A DNA stretch of 64,000 bases from Pachypanchax playfairii (Eukaryota > Chordata > Actinopteri > Cyprinodontiformes > Aplocheilidae): contig SSNP01000065.1 of the NCBI GenBank assembly GCA_006937955.1, forward strand, positions 2,627,146 to 2,691,145, read 5' to 3'. Made by a program: the position numbers and the translations under genes. Shown here in pieces: positions 10,028 to 20,676 of this stretch (positions are counted from its first letter, which is position 1; every line of letters begins with the position of its first letter). The notes below the pieces were generated by a model, which had not been told where the DNA came from, did no database searches, and saw nothing but the letters and a program-made list of their open reading frames with translations.

Positions 10028-10960
10028 TCAACCCACCCACCCCCCTTCCTGCTTTTGTCTCGTGTCTGTGTGTCTCTGTGCCTTCTGTACTGGCTGCTAC
10101 GAACTGGAAATTTATAAACATGGATCAGGTTTCGTGGTCACTCAGCGCACTGGACAAAGTTTTTTCAAACTTAAAGCTGAATAATGGGGAGCGGTCTTGC
10201 CCTGAATCGACACAGCCGGCTGGGTTTACCATGGATTCCTGGGGCGAGTGGAAGATGGTATGCCTGTCTGCTCTGGAGGTCAAAGACGTGGAGGATGTTC
10301 ACATATTTGGATTACAGATAGTGGGTCACCTGCTGATCGGAGCTGGTGGTTACCTGATGTATCTACAAATTCTAAAGTTATGGATTGGATGGGCTGCTAC
10401 TGGCGACACTTGGACTAAAAGATTAGGAGATCTGGATCGCAAACTGGATGCGGTCTCGGAGCGGCACCGCAACCAGCTGGCTGTGATTCTTGGCTGTGCT
10501 GCTGGATCTAAATAGAAGGAATGGCGCCACCTTGAAGAAGTTGCAGTTTCGGATCGGAGTGGAGAAGTGATTGATTGATTATTGACGGCATTACTAAGCA
10601 ATTTGGCAAAAAATCGACTGTTTTGGACCTTTCCACAAAAGTGTACCATATGGACAACAGAAGCTGATGAAATTCTTCGGCTTCGAACAAATCACTTTTA
10701 TTTTTGCTTCGGCTGGCCTCAAGGCCAATGCACTAAATTCCCCTGGAGCAGTGAGTGCTGAGGTGCACAGCCCCCCCCTTCCCCTGTCCATTGGACGCCA
10801 ACAGACTGAGGACAGACATAACAATCGGTTCTGGCCCAGAGATGGTGTCCTTGACTCTTCTCCGCATGCATACACACACTGATCGCACTTCACATCCCTA
10901 CAAAAGTTCTCGACGTGTCTCGTTTATTGTCCCCCGCTAAGGCTTTTTTTTCCAATCTCA
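10028..10960 (+). mobile_element. Unclassified dispersed repeat A, copy 1, carrying a one-TM-segment ORF
   Basis: About 930 bp that recur in inverted orientation at 51766-52680. I judge identity as high (roughly nine in ten bases over the ORF). Both copies share a leader ending TTCAACCCACCC, the ORF, a segment with GCAGTTTCGG and GATTGATTGATTATTG, and a tail through AAAGTTCTCGAC and TGTCTCGTTTATT to GCTTTTTTTT. I see no terminal inverted repeats, LTRs or reverse transcriptase. Copy 2 sits inside a Tc1 transposase gene, so the unit has moved or been copied. Its class is unknown to me. Confidence 0.65.
10120..10515 (+). CDS. Uncharacterised ORF of repeat A (131 aa, one predicted membrane segment, polar C-terminal tail)
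   Basis: The ATG at 10120 is in frame with, and better than, an upstream GTG at 10078. Features by residue: 1-28 neutral; 28-45 with SCPESTQPAGF and DSWGEWKM; 55-65 acidic EVKDVEDV; about 67-88 hydrophobic (GLQIVGHLLIGAGGYLMY, small-residue G-x-x-x-G pattern typical of a membrane helix); then a charged, heptad-like tail (RLGDLDRKLDAVSERH) to the stop. Copy 2 keeps the same frame through the membrane segment and then differs. A second frame overlapping the first 100 codons is open in copy 2 but broken by TAA in copy 1, which favours the membrane-segment frame as the real one. I do not recognise the protein. Confidence 0.4.
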   Translation: MDQVSWSLSALDKVFSNLKLNNGERSCPESTQPAGFTMDSWGEWKMVCLSALEVKDVEDVHIFGLQIVGHLLIGAGGYLMYLQILKLWIGWAATGDTWTKRLGDLDRKLDAVSERHRNQLAVILGCAAGSK

Positions 10961-11059
10961 AACAGCGCCACCCAGTATGAAAGGATTTTTTTTTACCTAT
11001 CTCCCCTTATGTGTTCCTTTCTGGTTTCTGCATATAAGTTTATACGTGTATATATATGT

Positions 11060-11150
11060 ATGTGTATCTTATATTCTCATCTGGTGCCCTAGGTGGCTGC
11101 CTCGGATTTCGTTGTGCTTCTGTATAACGACAATAAACCTCCTTGTATTT
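11060..11150 (+). repeat. Retroelement 3'-tail fragment
   Basis: Contains CCTCGGATTTCGTTGTGCTTCT and GACAATAAACCTCC, a polyadenylation-like tail that resembles the 3' end of several fish LINE families. No coding sequence is attached. Confidence 0.45.
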
Positions 11151-11580
11151 CTTGTGAAATGTCTGATATTTCACTATATTTGTTCTATAATGCAGTGGAG
11201 CATAATGATAAATAAAAATACACAATCACATTAAAGTTAAAACTGGTTTATTTCTTAAACCTTCAAGTTTCAAACCAGTTTAGTTTAGAAAACAATAGCA
11301 AGCTTTCATACAAAAACATCAAAATAACCATTGATGACTCAATAAATTTTTCCATCACTTGGTCAATCAAATAAATATTTGCCACATTTTACCTGCATCT
11401 TTGCAGCAGGAAAAATTACACATGTAATGTTGGAATGATCTGAATAAAAAGGATTCAAAAACTGAGTAACTGTAGAGTGCTTTTTGTTATGCACATAGCA
11501 ATAATAACAGAAACAATTTCAAACAAGTGCCATAATGACTTCACAATAGCAACGAGCACGACTAATCCTCTTTAATAACT

Positions 11581-13038
11581 TTATGAAATCAATAGGAGGT
11601 TTTTCAGAGTCTGTAGTCTTGGGGGGAGTTTGTTCTCTCCCAGTGTGAGCATGACTCTCTGGATGAAATTGAATGTGTTTCTCATGGCCCGTGGATATTC
11701 AAGGTGGAGAGCATAGGACAGGCCAAACAAGAGGCAAAGTGCTTGTGGTAGGTTTGGGAGATTTTTTTTATCACAATACCTCCTTCAAAAACGATGGCAG
11801 TTCACAGTGGATGTAAGTGAAGATGACTTACAGACCTTCTTACTGTACCTTCTTCAATAGCAGTCAACAAGCCAACAGTCGCCCAGGCCTCATTATTGTT
11901 TGTATCCTGTGTGACACAAAATCTCCATTAAAAACAGTGAAATATTATCTATTAGTCCTGCTGTTTAAGTCCTGATGTCTTGTTCCAATATTATTCCATT
12001 AGGTTTTAGGTTCCTTTAGTTTGATACATTTTTTACTTTGTGTTTCAGTTATCTGCAGAATTCCTCGGAAGCATTGCTTAACAGTAAACTTAAAAAAAAT
12101 TCTTCATGTTTTGATAATCTTGTTCCACTGTTCCCAATCTATTTACTACATGTCTGGAAATAAAAGCTATCAAAAGGATTTTGAGCTTTCCTCACTTTAA
12201 TTTACTTTTTAAAACACAACTGTGTGCTGGCCATGGATCAGTTTGATTGTGTACAAATGATGCTACCAATCTTCAACCCCTTTCAGTCAACTGTTTGAAC
12301 CCAGAACAGGTTTTGCTGTGATAGACCAGAACTACACAATGCACCACTGTGTGCCTTTTCTAGTACTGCTCTCAAAGGGTCATATTCTATATTTATTTTC
12401 TATAACTTTGTGAGAACTTACAAAGGTGGTGTTGTAGAATTTACTTGGATTATCACCAAGTACTGGGAGCCCTCTGAGAACAAGATTTCGTAGTGCCATC
12501 ACATCTGGCTTCTAGTGAAAAGAAACAAATTATGTTCAGGATAATCATTCATAAATATATTATGAACTGGCATGTGCATGAAATTAGTTTTTTCTAAATG
12601 TGTTTGCTTTGTTCTACACAATTTATCATGGGAAAATGGCCTAGTGTTTTACAGCGGTGCCAGCTGCCACTTCTTTAAACATTCGTATTAAACAAAAAAT
12701 GAAATGAAGAACAATTTAGTAGACTTACGGCTGAATCAATCTGCTGCACAATGTCAGCAGATTTTTCTCCAAGACTTCCTTTTTTGGATTTGAAGAGTGG
12801 AGCGAAGTTGTCCAAAGCACCAAAAAAGTCATTCTTTAGATTTGTGGTGGCCATCCTGTTGAACTCTGCATATACATGTAGTGCACAACAATAACATAAA
12901 AAGCTGATCATAATTACATTTATTTTGACTGAAAAAACATGAAAGTGTAGTTCTCACCTCTCCGAAAAAAGGGCAGGCCACTGCTCCTTTATGGTTTTCA
13001 CAGGAGTATTGTCAAAAGCCTGCAGACCAACAGAATTC
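11581..13038 (-). pseudogene. Multi-exon pseudogene, resembling SAM-domain-containing-3-like / uncharacterised teleost proteins (C-terminal part)
   Basis: Four minus-strand exons have plausible splice signals. Exon 13038-12958 (acceptor TTACAG, donor GTGAGA; ...KTIKEQWPALFSER). Exon about 12867-12729 (acceptor ATGCAG, donor GTAAGT; EFNRMATTNLKNDFFGALDN). Exon 12511-12422 (acceptor CACTAG, donor GTAAGT; LRNLVLRGLPVLGDNPSKF, exactly 30 codons). Last exon 11906-11581 (acceptor CACACAG; DTNNNEAWATVGLLTAIEE ... IVFEGGIVI ... LPQALCLLFGLSYALHLEYP) ending at TAA 11581. Defects: exon 1 to exon 2 phases do not match; there is an in-frame TGA after HLHLHPL; and a one-base frameshift occurs in an A-run before LPNLPQ. 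The layout matches my memory of uncharacterised SAMD3-like fish proteins, but the family name is a recollection. No SAM domain is in the part seen. Cargo of a mobile element is possible. Confidence 0.6.
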
Positions 13039-13039
13039 C

Positions 13040-13587
13040 TGTAATAATGACAACAATGTGCTATTTGCTGAAACTCTGGGAGTCCTGCACAAGTTCCAAC
13101 TGAAATGATCATACCTGCACAGTATTTTACACCATCAGCAGAAGTAAAATATTACAAAGAATTATTCAAAGCACTCAAACTGGAAATAAATTGTTGTGTC
13201 TGGTTCTTTAGATGTAGTAAGGCATTCAATTGACTTCAGAGACATGTTGGTTTGTGTACATCATTCCATCAGTAATTTGCTGATGGTCCCTAACCGAGCA
13301 GCCACTCTACAGACAAAGACTAGCTGCCTGTAATCTCACTGTCTGCACCGGGTGAATTCGAGCAACAAGCTGCGGTGTAAGACGCTGTTGAGTATCTGTC
13401 GAATATAAGTTCTAAATTCAGTAGACTTGTAATTCTCCGCTTTTCTACAATGACTGGGTGAAACTGTTTCATCATGCTGTCGGACACGAGTGTCGCGCAC
13501 ATTTGCAACATTTGAACCAAAGCCAGCGGCTTCTCTGCGCCAGCCAGGCCTTGTCTGTCTGTTTGTCTCTCTCTCAACATTTTAAAA
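13040..13587. other. Gene-free stretch (possible 5' exons of the preceding pseudogene not resolved)
   Basis: A minus-strand open frame (13688-13320) includes KQFHPVIVEKRRITSLLNLELIF. I cannot match it to a family, and its N-terminus overlaps the next repeat, so I do not call it a gene. Confidence 0.4.
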
Positions 13588-16060
13588 ATAATTAAAGCCG
13601 CAAGCGGCGATGATGGCCCTCGCACCATGGCGTCGCTCCAGCCGTGTTGCCACCGCCTCGCCAATCCACCTCCCTCCCAAAACACCATGGAAACTGTGCT
13701 CGAGTGAGCATATTACAGTTTCAAGTTTTATTTAAAGACGTGCCAGAGTATGACCTCAAAGAGTAAAAATGGGGACTTCTTGTTGTATGTGGGTAGGGCT
13801 AAAATTATCTGAAAATATGAGTATATAGTTTTGTTTAGAAAGTCACTGTGATCCTCCATATGTATTTTGGTAACAATCTGTGAAAATATCAGGGAGTTAG
13901 AACAGGCTTTTTAGGCATGGCTTAAAAGCAAAGTTTAAAGTGAAGCCACGCCCAAAATTCTTAAGAATTCTTTTTAATGACATAATCCCACGTGTAAAGA
14001 CTGTACTAACAAGGTTTCATGGTGATCCATGAAAGCATGTAGGAGTAGATGGTTCAAATCCGATAGGTGTAAAATGTCCTAAAATAGACAGTTTTTTCAA
14101 GATGGCCAACTTCCTGTAATACTTAGAATATGGGTCCAAGAGACTTTTTTGTAGGTCCTGATAGGATACATGAGTGTACCAAATTTCATGACTGTCAATC
14201 AAACCAGTGGGCGGGGCTTGTAATTTTAAGGCAAGAAATGAGGAGAAAGGGGGCGCAGTTGACACAATTTGCCACATTCACAGGATTTTTCTACTCAGAT
14301 ATGTTAAGGTCCTTACAAAGATTCATCATATGTAGTTTTGTCCTGATCTGATCATGTATGTTGATTTTACAGCAGGCAATGTGTTGATGGCGAGACGTCA
14401 AACTTTGAAATGGCGCTGTGAAGACGCCTTAAATGCTTGAGCTCTAAACTTTTAAACCATGTTAGATCTCCTCATTGGCTGTTTCCTGATTCCGGTCGTT
14501 GTAGATTTTTTGATGTAGTCCAGAGTATGACCCCAATGAGTAAAACGAGATACTTCCGGTTGTCAGTGGGCGGAGCTAAAATTATTGGAAACTTTCAATG
14601 CATAGTTTTAGGGATCATCCATGCAGATTTTTATTTAGATCTGAGAAATATTTATTAAGTTATAAGAGTTTATTTTTTTTAGATGTTTTTGGCTTGAAGG
14701 CCAAGTTTGAGGCCAAGCCACGCCCAAAGTAAAGATCTTTTGTAAAATCTGTGGATAACTTTTGACCACCAAAGTCTAAAGAGCATACTGACAAAGTTTG
14801 GTGCAGATCAGTTAAAATCTGTAGGAGGAGTTTGGTCATAATGTGCAGTTTTCCCAAGATGGCCAACTTCCGGTTGGGTTCCGGATATGGGTCCTAGAGG
14901 CTTTTTTGTAGGTCCTAGTTGGCTCGATCTACGTATGTACCAAATTTCAGAATCCTGAGTTTAAGAAGTGGGCGGAGCTATACATTTAAGCGTCCACAAG
15001 GGGGTGCCCCCCAGATTTTTCCACTTATGCTGGGCGGACACTGTGCGATTTTGAAGGGATTTCACCACGATTTTGCCATCGCAGACCACGCTGCGTCATC
15101 GTGGAAACATTGTAGCGTCGGGATGTCCGGTCGGGAGGTCATAAGCCGTACAGTGTGAGAACACTCACAAACACTCACTATCATAGCTACTGTAAACCAT
15201 TATGTAGTTTAACATTAACCTTACCTCAAGCTCCTGATGAAGCATCCTATACCGACCACATCTCCTCAACCATTCATGTACCCAAATCCTTTTTTTTTAG
15301 TTTCAGCGCAAAAAACAGCGCACACAACTGCAACAACTTTCTGCCTGCTCGCCATCTTGTTGTCAGGCACGCTGTGATTGTCATAGGAACTAGGAACCTT
15401 TGTTTTTCGTTGTTCACACTCGAGCACGTCGTGCTGTCACACACCAACTGATGCAGACAAGTAGTCCTGGTTGTCAATAATCATGGCTGACAGCAGTTGT
15501 ACAATATGAGTACACATGTCGTAGGGTCAAACAAACCCGGTCGTGCAGTGGGAACATTTTCCCGACAGTCAGATTTCTAAAATTGCACAGTGTCCGCCCG
15601 GCATTAGATTGGTTTAGGACCTGACCACAATCCATCCTATGAAGTTTTGTAGTGATCGGATTAGAATTGCGTGACTACCAGCAAAATTGGTGATTTTTTT
15701 GCATCATCCAACTTTGCCTCAAGGAAAAGACCCCGCCTGATTTTCAAAAAGTCACACATTTTTGCCCTATGTTAGACCAATTTGTTTTCTGCCATCTAAG
15801 AGAATTTTGAAGTTGATCAGGTCAGGAATGTGTGAATTACACTCCTTTAACCAAAACCTGACACCTTTGGTTCCCAGTGGGCGGGGCTAAATTTATCTCA
15901 AAATATGATACGATAGCTTTGATCAGGAACCAAGCCATCATTCACAACCATTTTGGTGAAGATCCTGTCATTTTTGTAGAACTAACTAGCATTTTTCTAT
16001 TTTTGGCGAGAGGTGAAAGTCAAGTCACGCCCAAACTAAGGCTCTGTCCGGAATAGCGCT
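13588..16060 (+). repeat. Unclassified modular dispersed repeat B (GCCGCAAGCGGC-type), interrupted by a MITE
   Basis: Begins AATTAAAGCCGCAAGCGGCG. A second, short copy of this start is at 60154. The body consists of recurring modules: GTGGGCGGGGCT or GTGGGCGGAGCT (14206, 14565, 14967, 15877), AAGCCACGCCCAAA or a close variant (13944, 14715, 16023) and AAGATGGCCAACTTCC (14099, 14853). The modules recur every several hundred bases and alternate in a regular order, giving the look of a degenerate long-period tandem. No ORF is shared between modules. The element is familiar as a common teleost repeat, but I cannot name its class. Confidence 0.65.
15028..15603. mobile_element. MITE, PIF/Harbinger-like (TTA target duplication)
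   Basis: The left end TGCTGGGCGGACACTGTGC (15028) and right end GCACAGTGTCCGCCCGGCA (ending 15603) are inverted repeats; extended to 25 bp they differ at only about two positions. TTA flanks both sides (15025-15027 and 15604-15606), matching the 3-bp TWA duplication of PIF/Harbinger elements. The 576-bp interior carries no transposase. The host repeat B reads on naturally across the empty site (TTCCACTTA joined to GATTGG). Confidence 0.85.
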
Positions 16061-16244
16061 ATAACTGGTGGCAGCTTGTTGGAGTAGCTCTGTGACTTAG
16101 CTAGCATTTGCTAGCATTTTTTAATTCTTTTTGAGTATTTCTTGATGGTTTTTTCTTCTGGAAATATTTTCTAAATACTTTTCTTCTGATTTGGGTGCTG
16201 TGCTGATCGAGTTTTTTGCTGGATTTGTCACTTTTTTGTCACTT

Positions 16245-16780
16245 GTTATGATGCGTAACCATGGCAACAAGAGACTCGTTTACAAGTAAGAGCAGCTAAC
16301 TGACATTTCTAAGGCTGAAATAATCCTCAAATTGAAAGTCTGGATCCCTGATGAGCTCAAAAGAAGAAGACATGGATGCAGAGCAGGAGCAGAGTGAAGA
16401 GAGAGAAAGAGGAAGATTAAACCTTCACTTCCATCAGTCATACTGACAAATGTGAGATCTCTTTGCTAACAAAATGGATGAACTTGAAACTCTGTTGAAA
16501 TGCAGCATCATGTGTTTTACTGAGACACGGCTAAAGGAGCATATCCTGGACTCCAGTGTGTCTCTGTCTGGCTTTCAAACAATACGGACAGACAGAGATT
16601 TGAAGAGGAGCGAAAAGAAGAAGAGGAGTTTGTCAGCTGATCACATCTGCAGTTACCTGTTGGGGGCGGAGCATCAGAGTATGTGACACGAGGAGGCTGA
16701 ACAGATTGATAAGGAGGGCTGGTTCTGTCCTGGAGACTGAACTGGAGTCTCTTGAGTTGATTGTCCTAAGGAGGATGAAC
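16245..16780 (+). mobile_element. Internally deleted Rex1-type LINE derivative
   Basis: The 5' part carries the ORF2 leader and first endonuclease motifs (TNVRSL-like with one break, FANKMDELETL, SIMCFTETRLKEHILDSS, SGFQTIRTDRD). At about 16610 it jumps directly to the C-terminal end of ORF2 (ITSAVTCWGRSIR-like, LRRRLNRLIRRAGSVLETEL, VLRRMNSC-like). The whole reverse transcriptase is missing. Compare the 5' part with 38724-38000 (-) and the 3' part with 60830-60985 (+). The unit is therefore non-autonomous; whether it was ever mobilised as such is unknown. Confidence 0.75.
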
Positions 16781-16799
16781 TCATGCAGAGTTTGTTAGC

Positions 16800-17365
16800 T
16801 AAGTTAACATGTAACTAGTGATAGTTGGGACTATAACAAAAGTAGCACAATCAAATTACCACACAGACATGTATTAATGGATAATTTACCTCTCTGTTCA
16901 TGAACGACAAAACCATGAAACTGCGGGCAAAGGTGTCGGCTGTGTTCAGTCCATGAGCGCCAAGACGTTCCACTGAGCCCTATTGCACATGTGCAGTGCT
17001 GATTGCTTTCAGGCTGTTGAAAACTTGCCCTTAGCAAGTAATCATAACTTTTCCCCTGTTGTAACTATGACTTAAATTTATCCATTTCATTTAAAATAAA
17101 ATGATCTAGTGACAGTAACTTAATCCATGTTAACATCACTCATAAATAGTAAAGTGTACATTTTCAATGTGCAATTACATGTTACTTTTTAAAACCTATT
17201 AAGTAGAATAAATTAGTAGTAGTGACTTAAATGTTCAAGTCATGAAAGCTAATAGGATTTACAGTGCACCACATCATCGACCAATATCTGTATTTAAACA
17301 CTGATAATATCATTGTGGACACAAACAAATAATGACACTGCTTAACACACAACATTCCTAGTGGC
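16800..17365. other. Gene-free stretch
   Basis: No coding evidence. The part from 17080 resembles the AT-rich dispersed sequence at about 8870-9100 (CATGTTACTTT, TTAAGTAGAATAAAT) and ends at a TTTACAGTGCACCA end-like motif (17260). Confidence 0.35.
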
Positions 17366-18439
17366 AGCTGCAGCCCAAGTCAGTGAGTGTCTGTGAATAT
17401 CTGTGTGCACACCTGTGTGCATGGATGTGCCTGTGACCATAAGGTTTCTTCATAAAATTGTTTGACAGTGATTGTGGAAAGCCCAGGCCCCCAGACCTCA
17501 AAGCAGACCACAGGGCTGACCCAAGCCCAAGGGATCCAGGCCCTAACCCTAGAGCGGCAGAGCCTAGGCAGGCCACCGCAGCAGAAACCAAACCCCCCTC
17601 CCAGAAGAGACCATAGGTAACCTCCAGCGCAGTCTACCCGTAACCGCAATACAGGCACCCCTGGGAGCCATGGCGCGATTCCACAGGCCCCACCGGCAGC
17701 CAGCCACCCCCAAGCACCCCAGAACAGGGATCCGAAGTCCGAGACCCAAGGGCAGTCCCTCCTGAAGAAGGTATTGGACAGAGCCAGGAAGCGCCCAGCC
17801 CACCGGCCAACCACCGGGAGCAGGCCCGCACACACCCCAAGCACCCAGCCTCAAACTCTAGAAACCCCCAGTGTGCAGGGTGCCGGGGGAACCAGTAAGC
17901 AGTGGGAAGCGTGGTGGGGGAAGATGGGCCCTTATAAAGGGGTATAAGATATTGCTAGACCGACGGGGAGTCCGAGACCCACCCTGACACATAGACAAAG
18001 ACAGACATACATACACAAACAGTCAGACACATACACAAGCATACCTTCACACCCTCATGCACACATACACAAATGAACAAAAACCAAAATAGACGCCACA
18101 GACATACTTACACTCCCCTTACACACTCTACTCCCCCAGGACCTAGGTACCAGTAACCCCAAGGAGGCAACTAATCCCAGATTAGAGCTGATCCCTTCCC
18201 CTTCTGAGGCAGAGCAAAGCAGACCACCAGGAATGCCACAGACCACCGCTATCCACTTCTGACCCTGACTAGATGGCCAGGTCCTCCCCCGTCCCCCAGC
18301 CCCTGACCGTAGGCAGAGAACAGGGATGTGAAAAGACCCTGAGCCTCCCTCCTCCTGCAAACAGGGAGGGGGAGAGAGGACATCCCTGTCTGGTGCCCCT
18401 CTGGAGAGTGAAACTGGCAGATGTTTGGTCATTTGTCCT

Positions 18440-19200
18440 GACACAGGCTGTCGGAGAGTTGTATAGTATTTTTAACCAGTTTAAAAAATAATTTCCAAAT
18501 CCAAATTTGTGCATTACCGCAAAAAGGAATTTCCAGTTAACCCTATCAAAGGCTTTTTCTGCATCCAATGATAGAATTGTGGTTTCAAGATTTCTAATGT
18601 ATGCAAATTCTATTAAATTAAATAATCTACGTGTATTTGTGGAAGAATGCCTCCCTTTTATGAAACCAGTTTGATCAGGGTGAATTATGGCAGGTGTAAC
18701 CTTCTCTAATCTATTAGCTAAAGCTTTGCATATTTTGTTCAGTGTTTCTTCTTCTTGAGAGGAGATGTAGGTTTCTTCTAAGAATTTAATATTTGCCTCT
18801 AAGTCCTGGATATCTTTGTTTTCTTTTTTCTTTTTATATAATGAGAAGGAGATTATTCTACCTCTCATCACTGCTTTCCCTGCTTCCCAGAGCACGGATG
18901 CTGATTTTCCTGGTCAATCATTACATTCTAAATATGAAGACCACTCATTTTTAAAATACTCAATAAACAGTTCGTCTTTCAGCAGTGACGTATTAAACCT
19001 CCAGTTTTGAATTAGCGGAATGACATTTTTATTTTTTAGAGTTAAAGACACAAGAGCATGATCGCTGATAGCTACAGGGTGGATCTCAGTGTCTGAAATG
19101 TCACTCAGTAGTGAGCTACTCAATATAAAGTAATCCAGACGAGAGTAAGAGTGGTGGACATGTGAGAAGAAGGTATATTTTCTAAGGTTGGGATGAAGAG
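18440..19200 (-). pseudogene. L1-type ORF2 remnant (endonuclease end joined to RT fingers/palm)
   Basis: The minus-strand block at 19200-18914 shows RLDYILCS-like and HPVAISDHALVSL (SDHA is the catalytic Asp-His of the endonuclease), followed by IQNWRFNTSLLKDELF. The block at 18895-18440 shows LNKICKALANRLEKVTPAII, DQTGFIKGR, LSLDAEKAFDRVNW (catalytic Asp) and GTRQGCPLSPSLFA. After that the frame runs into GGGRLRVF, which is not RT. The YxDD block and C-terminal domain are missing, so the enzyme is dead. Confidence 0.8.
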
Positions 19201-19918
19201 TTCACCATAATTGTAATCACTCATGTACTGTTTCACTAAGCTGGTAGACTGCCAGCAGCGCTGAGTTCCTGCTGTATTCAGCCTGTCCATTTCTTCATTT
19301 AACCCAAAGCCCCAATAATCAATGAAAACAGTCTGAGTGCTCAGAGAGTGCAGTGAAAAAAGAATTAAAAAATGAGGGATCATCAACACCAGTTGTTTAA
19401 TATAGACAAGGTGAAACCCAGTGAAAGTAACAGATACATAAAACGATTGACCTGGTTGTGGTTTTAGAGGAGCCGGTCTGTCACTCCTCGTTCCATGAAG
19501 AACTGGTTGTTCACAAACGGTTTGTCCACGCTGATGACGGCCCGACTCCCTTCTTGGATTAATTTTTTGTGCAAATGGAAGATGACACGGCGGCAATCCA
19601 GGATCTCCCGAAGGAACTGATCGTTCACGCTGAAGTCCTTCCCCTTCAGTTCTCTCCCGTGGCTTTTAACAAGTTCTTTTTGCTTGTTATGTTTGCCACG
19701 ACAGGCCTTCTGCCGTCTGCTCTTCTGGCTCCCAGGCGATGTACCTGATGGAAGGTCATGTTTTGGACTGTCTCCTCCAGAATCTTCATGTGGTTTTGAA
19801 GGAAATCTTTGATTGTTTGCTCGCAGTTCTCTGGCTGTCCTCCTGTCTGCTCCGGGATGTGAACACCAGGTTGTCCCTCATGCTGCGGGCCTGAAGATCT
19901 AAAACAGGCAGTGTTGTG

Positions 19919-20676
19919 CCAGTTCATACTTAAAAAGAACTAGCTCAAAGTTCAGTTCACATATCTAAAAATGAACTAGTTCATGTTCATTTGTTACATT
20001 TTGTTAGTGCTCAATAAAACCTCTTCTTAACTATCCATCACAAATCACTGCCACTCCAAAACTAAACAAAATTCTTGAACCAATAAAGAATCAAGAGACT
20101 AGAGATAATTATTACATCCAGGAGAAAAATAATGTTCAGATAGAGAATAGATTTTACCCCTGAAATAACATGTAGAAAATGGAAAATACAAGGTGCAGAC
20201 AAGGTATGTTTAATGAAACCTTTATTTAACCAGCATGAACCAAATTATGCAGGACTTGAGGATTGCTTTAACTCTATGTGGCGTTTCAAATTTGAGCTCG
20301 ATGTGGCTGACGTACGTACTTGCTTGTTAAGTCCCGGTGGGCACAGTTTGCACAAAAACGTTAGGTTTTTTCCGTCTGAGTCTTGCTCTGTTTGTACATA
20401 AAACTCTCCCAAGTGCTCTGCAAAACTGGCTTCAGCAATGCCTGTAGCTGAGTCTGGATCGCGGGAACTAGCAGCACTAGCCATGCTGGACCGTCATGGT
20501 GGTTGCCGTAAACAGTGTCGTAAAACCTGACTTTTCAAATGAGCGTGAACGTGAACTGAGTGTGACACTCATTCTTACCAAAATGAGCTCCGCTCTCTTT
20601 CACGTTCATGGTATGAAAACTGATTCGTTCAGTTCACAGTTCACCGTAAATATGTACGTGTTCATGCACAACACTG
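19919..20676 (-). mobile_element. hAT element, deleted (BED finger retained), inserted in L1 ORF1
   Basis: The ends are CAGTGTTGTGC (19919) and GCACAACACTG (ending 20676), perfect 11-bp inverted repeats. Flanking 8-mers are AAAACAGG (19911-19918) and AAAACAGC (20677-20684), an 8-bp duplication with one change, as expected for hAT. The element is rich in GAACTAGTTCA and GTTCATG motifs near both ends. Most of the transposase is deleted. Confidence 0.9.
20245..20484 (-). pseudogene. hAT transposase N-terminus, BED-type zinc finger
   Basis: ATG at 20484. The product starts MASAASSRDPDS and contains FLCKLCPPGLNKQVRTSATS then SSNLKRHIELK. This is a Cx2C ... H pattern of a BED finger, the DNA-binding module of hAT transposases. 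The second histidine and the catalytic RNase-H-like region are absent because the element is internally deleted. Confidence 0.7.

Noticed and set aside
17380..17854. Overlapping minus-strand open frames rich in Gly, Ala and Trp
   Set aside because: GC-rich, stop-poor non-coding part of the L1 element. Three frames are open over the same stretch and none has a familiar motif.
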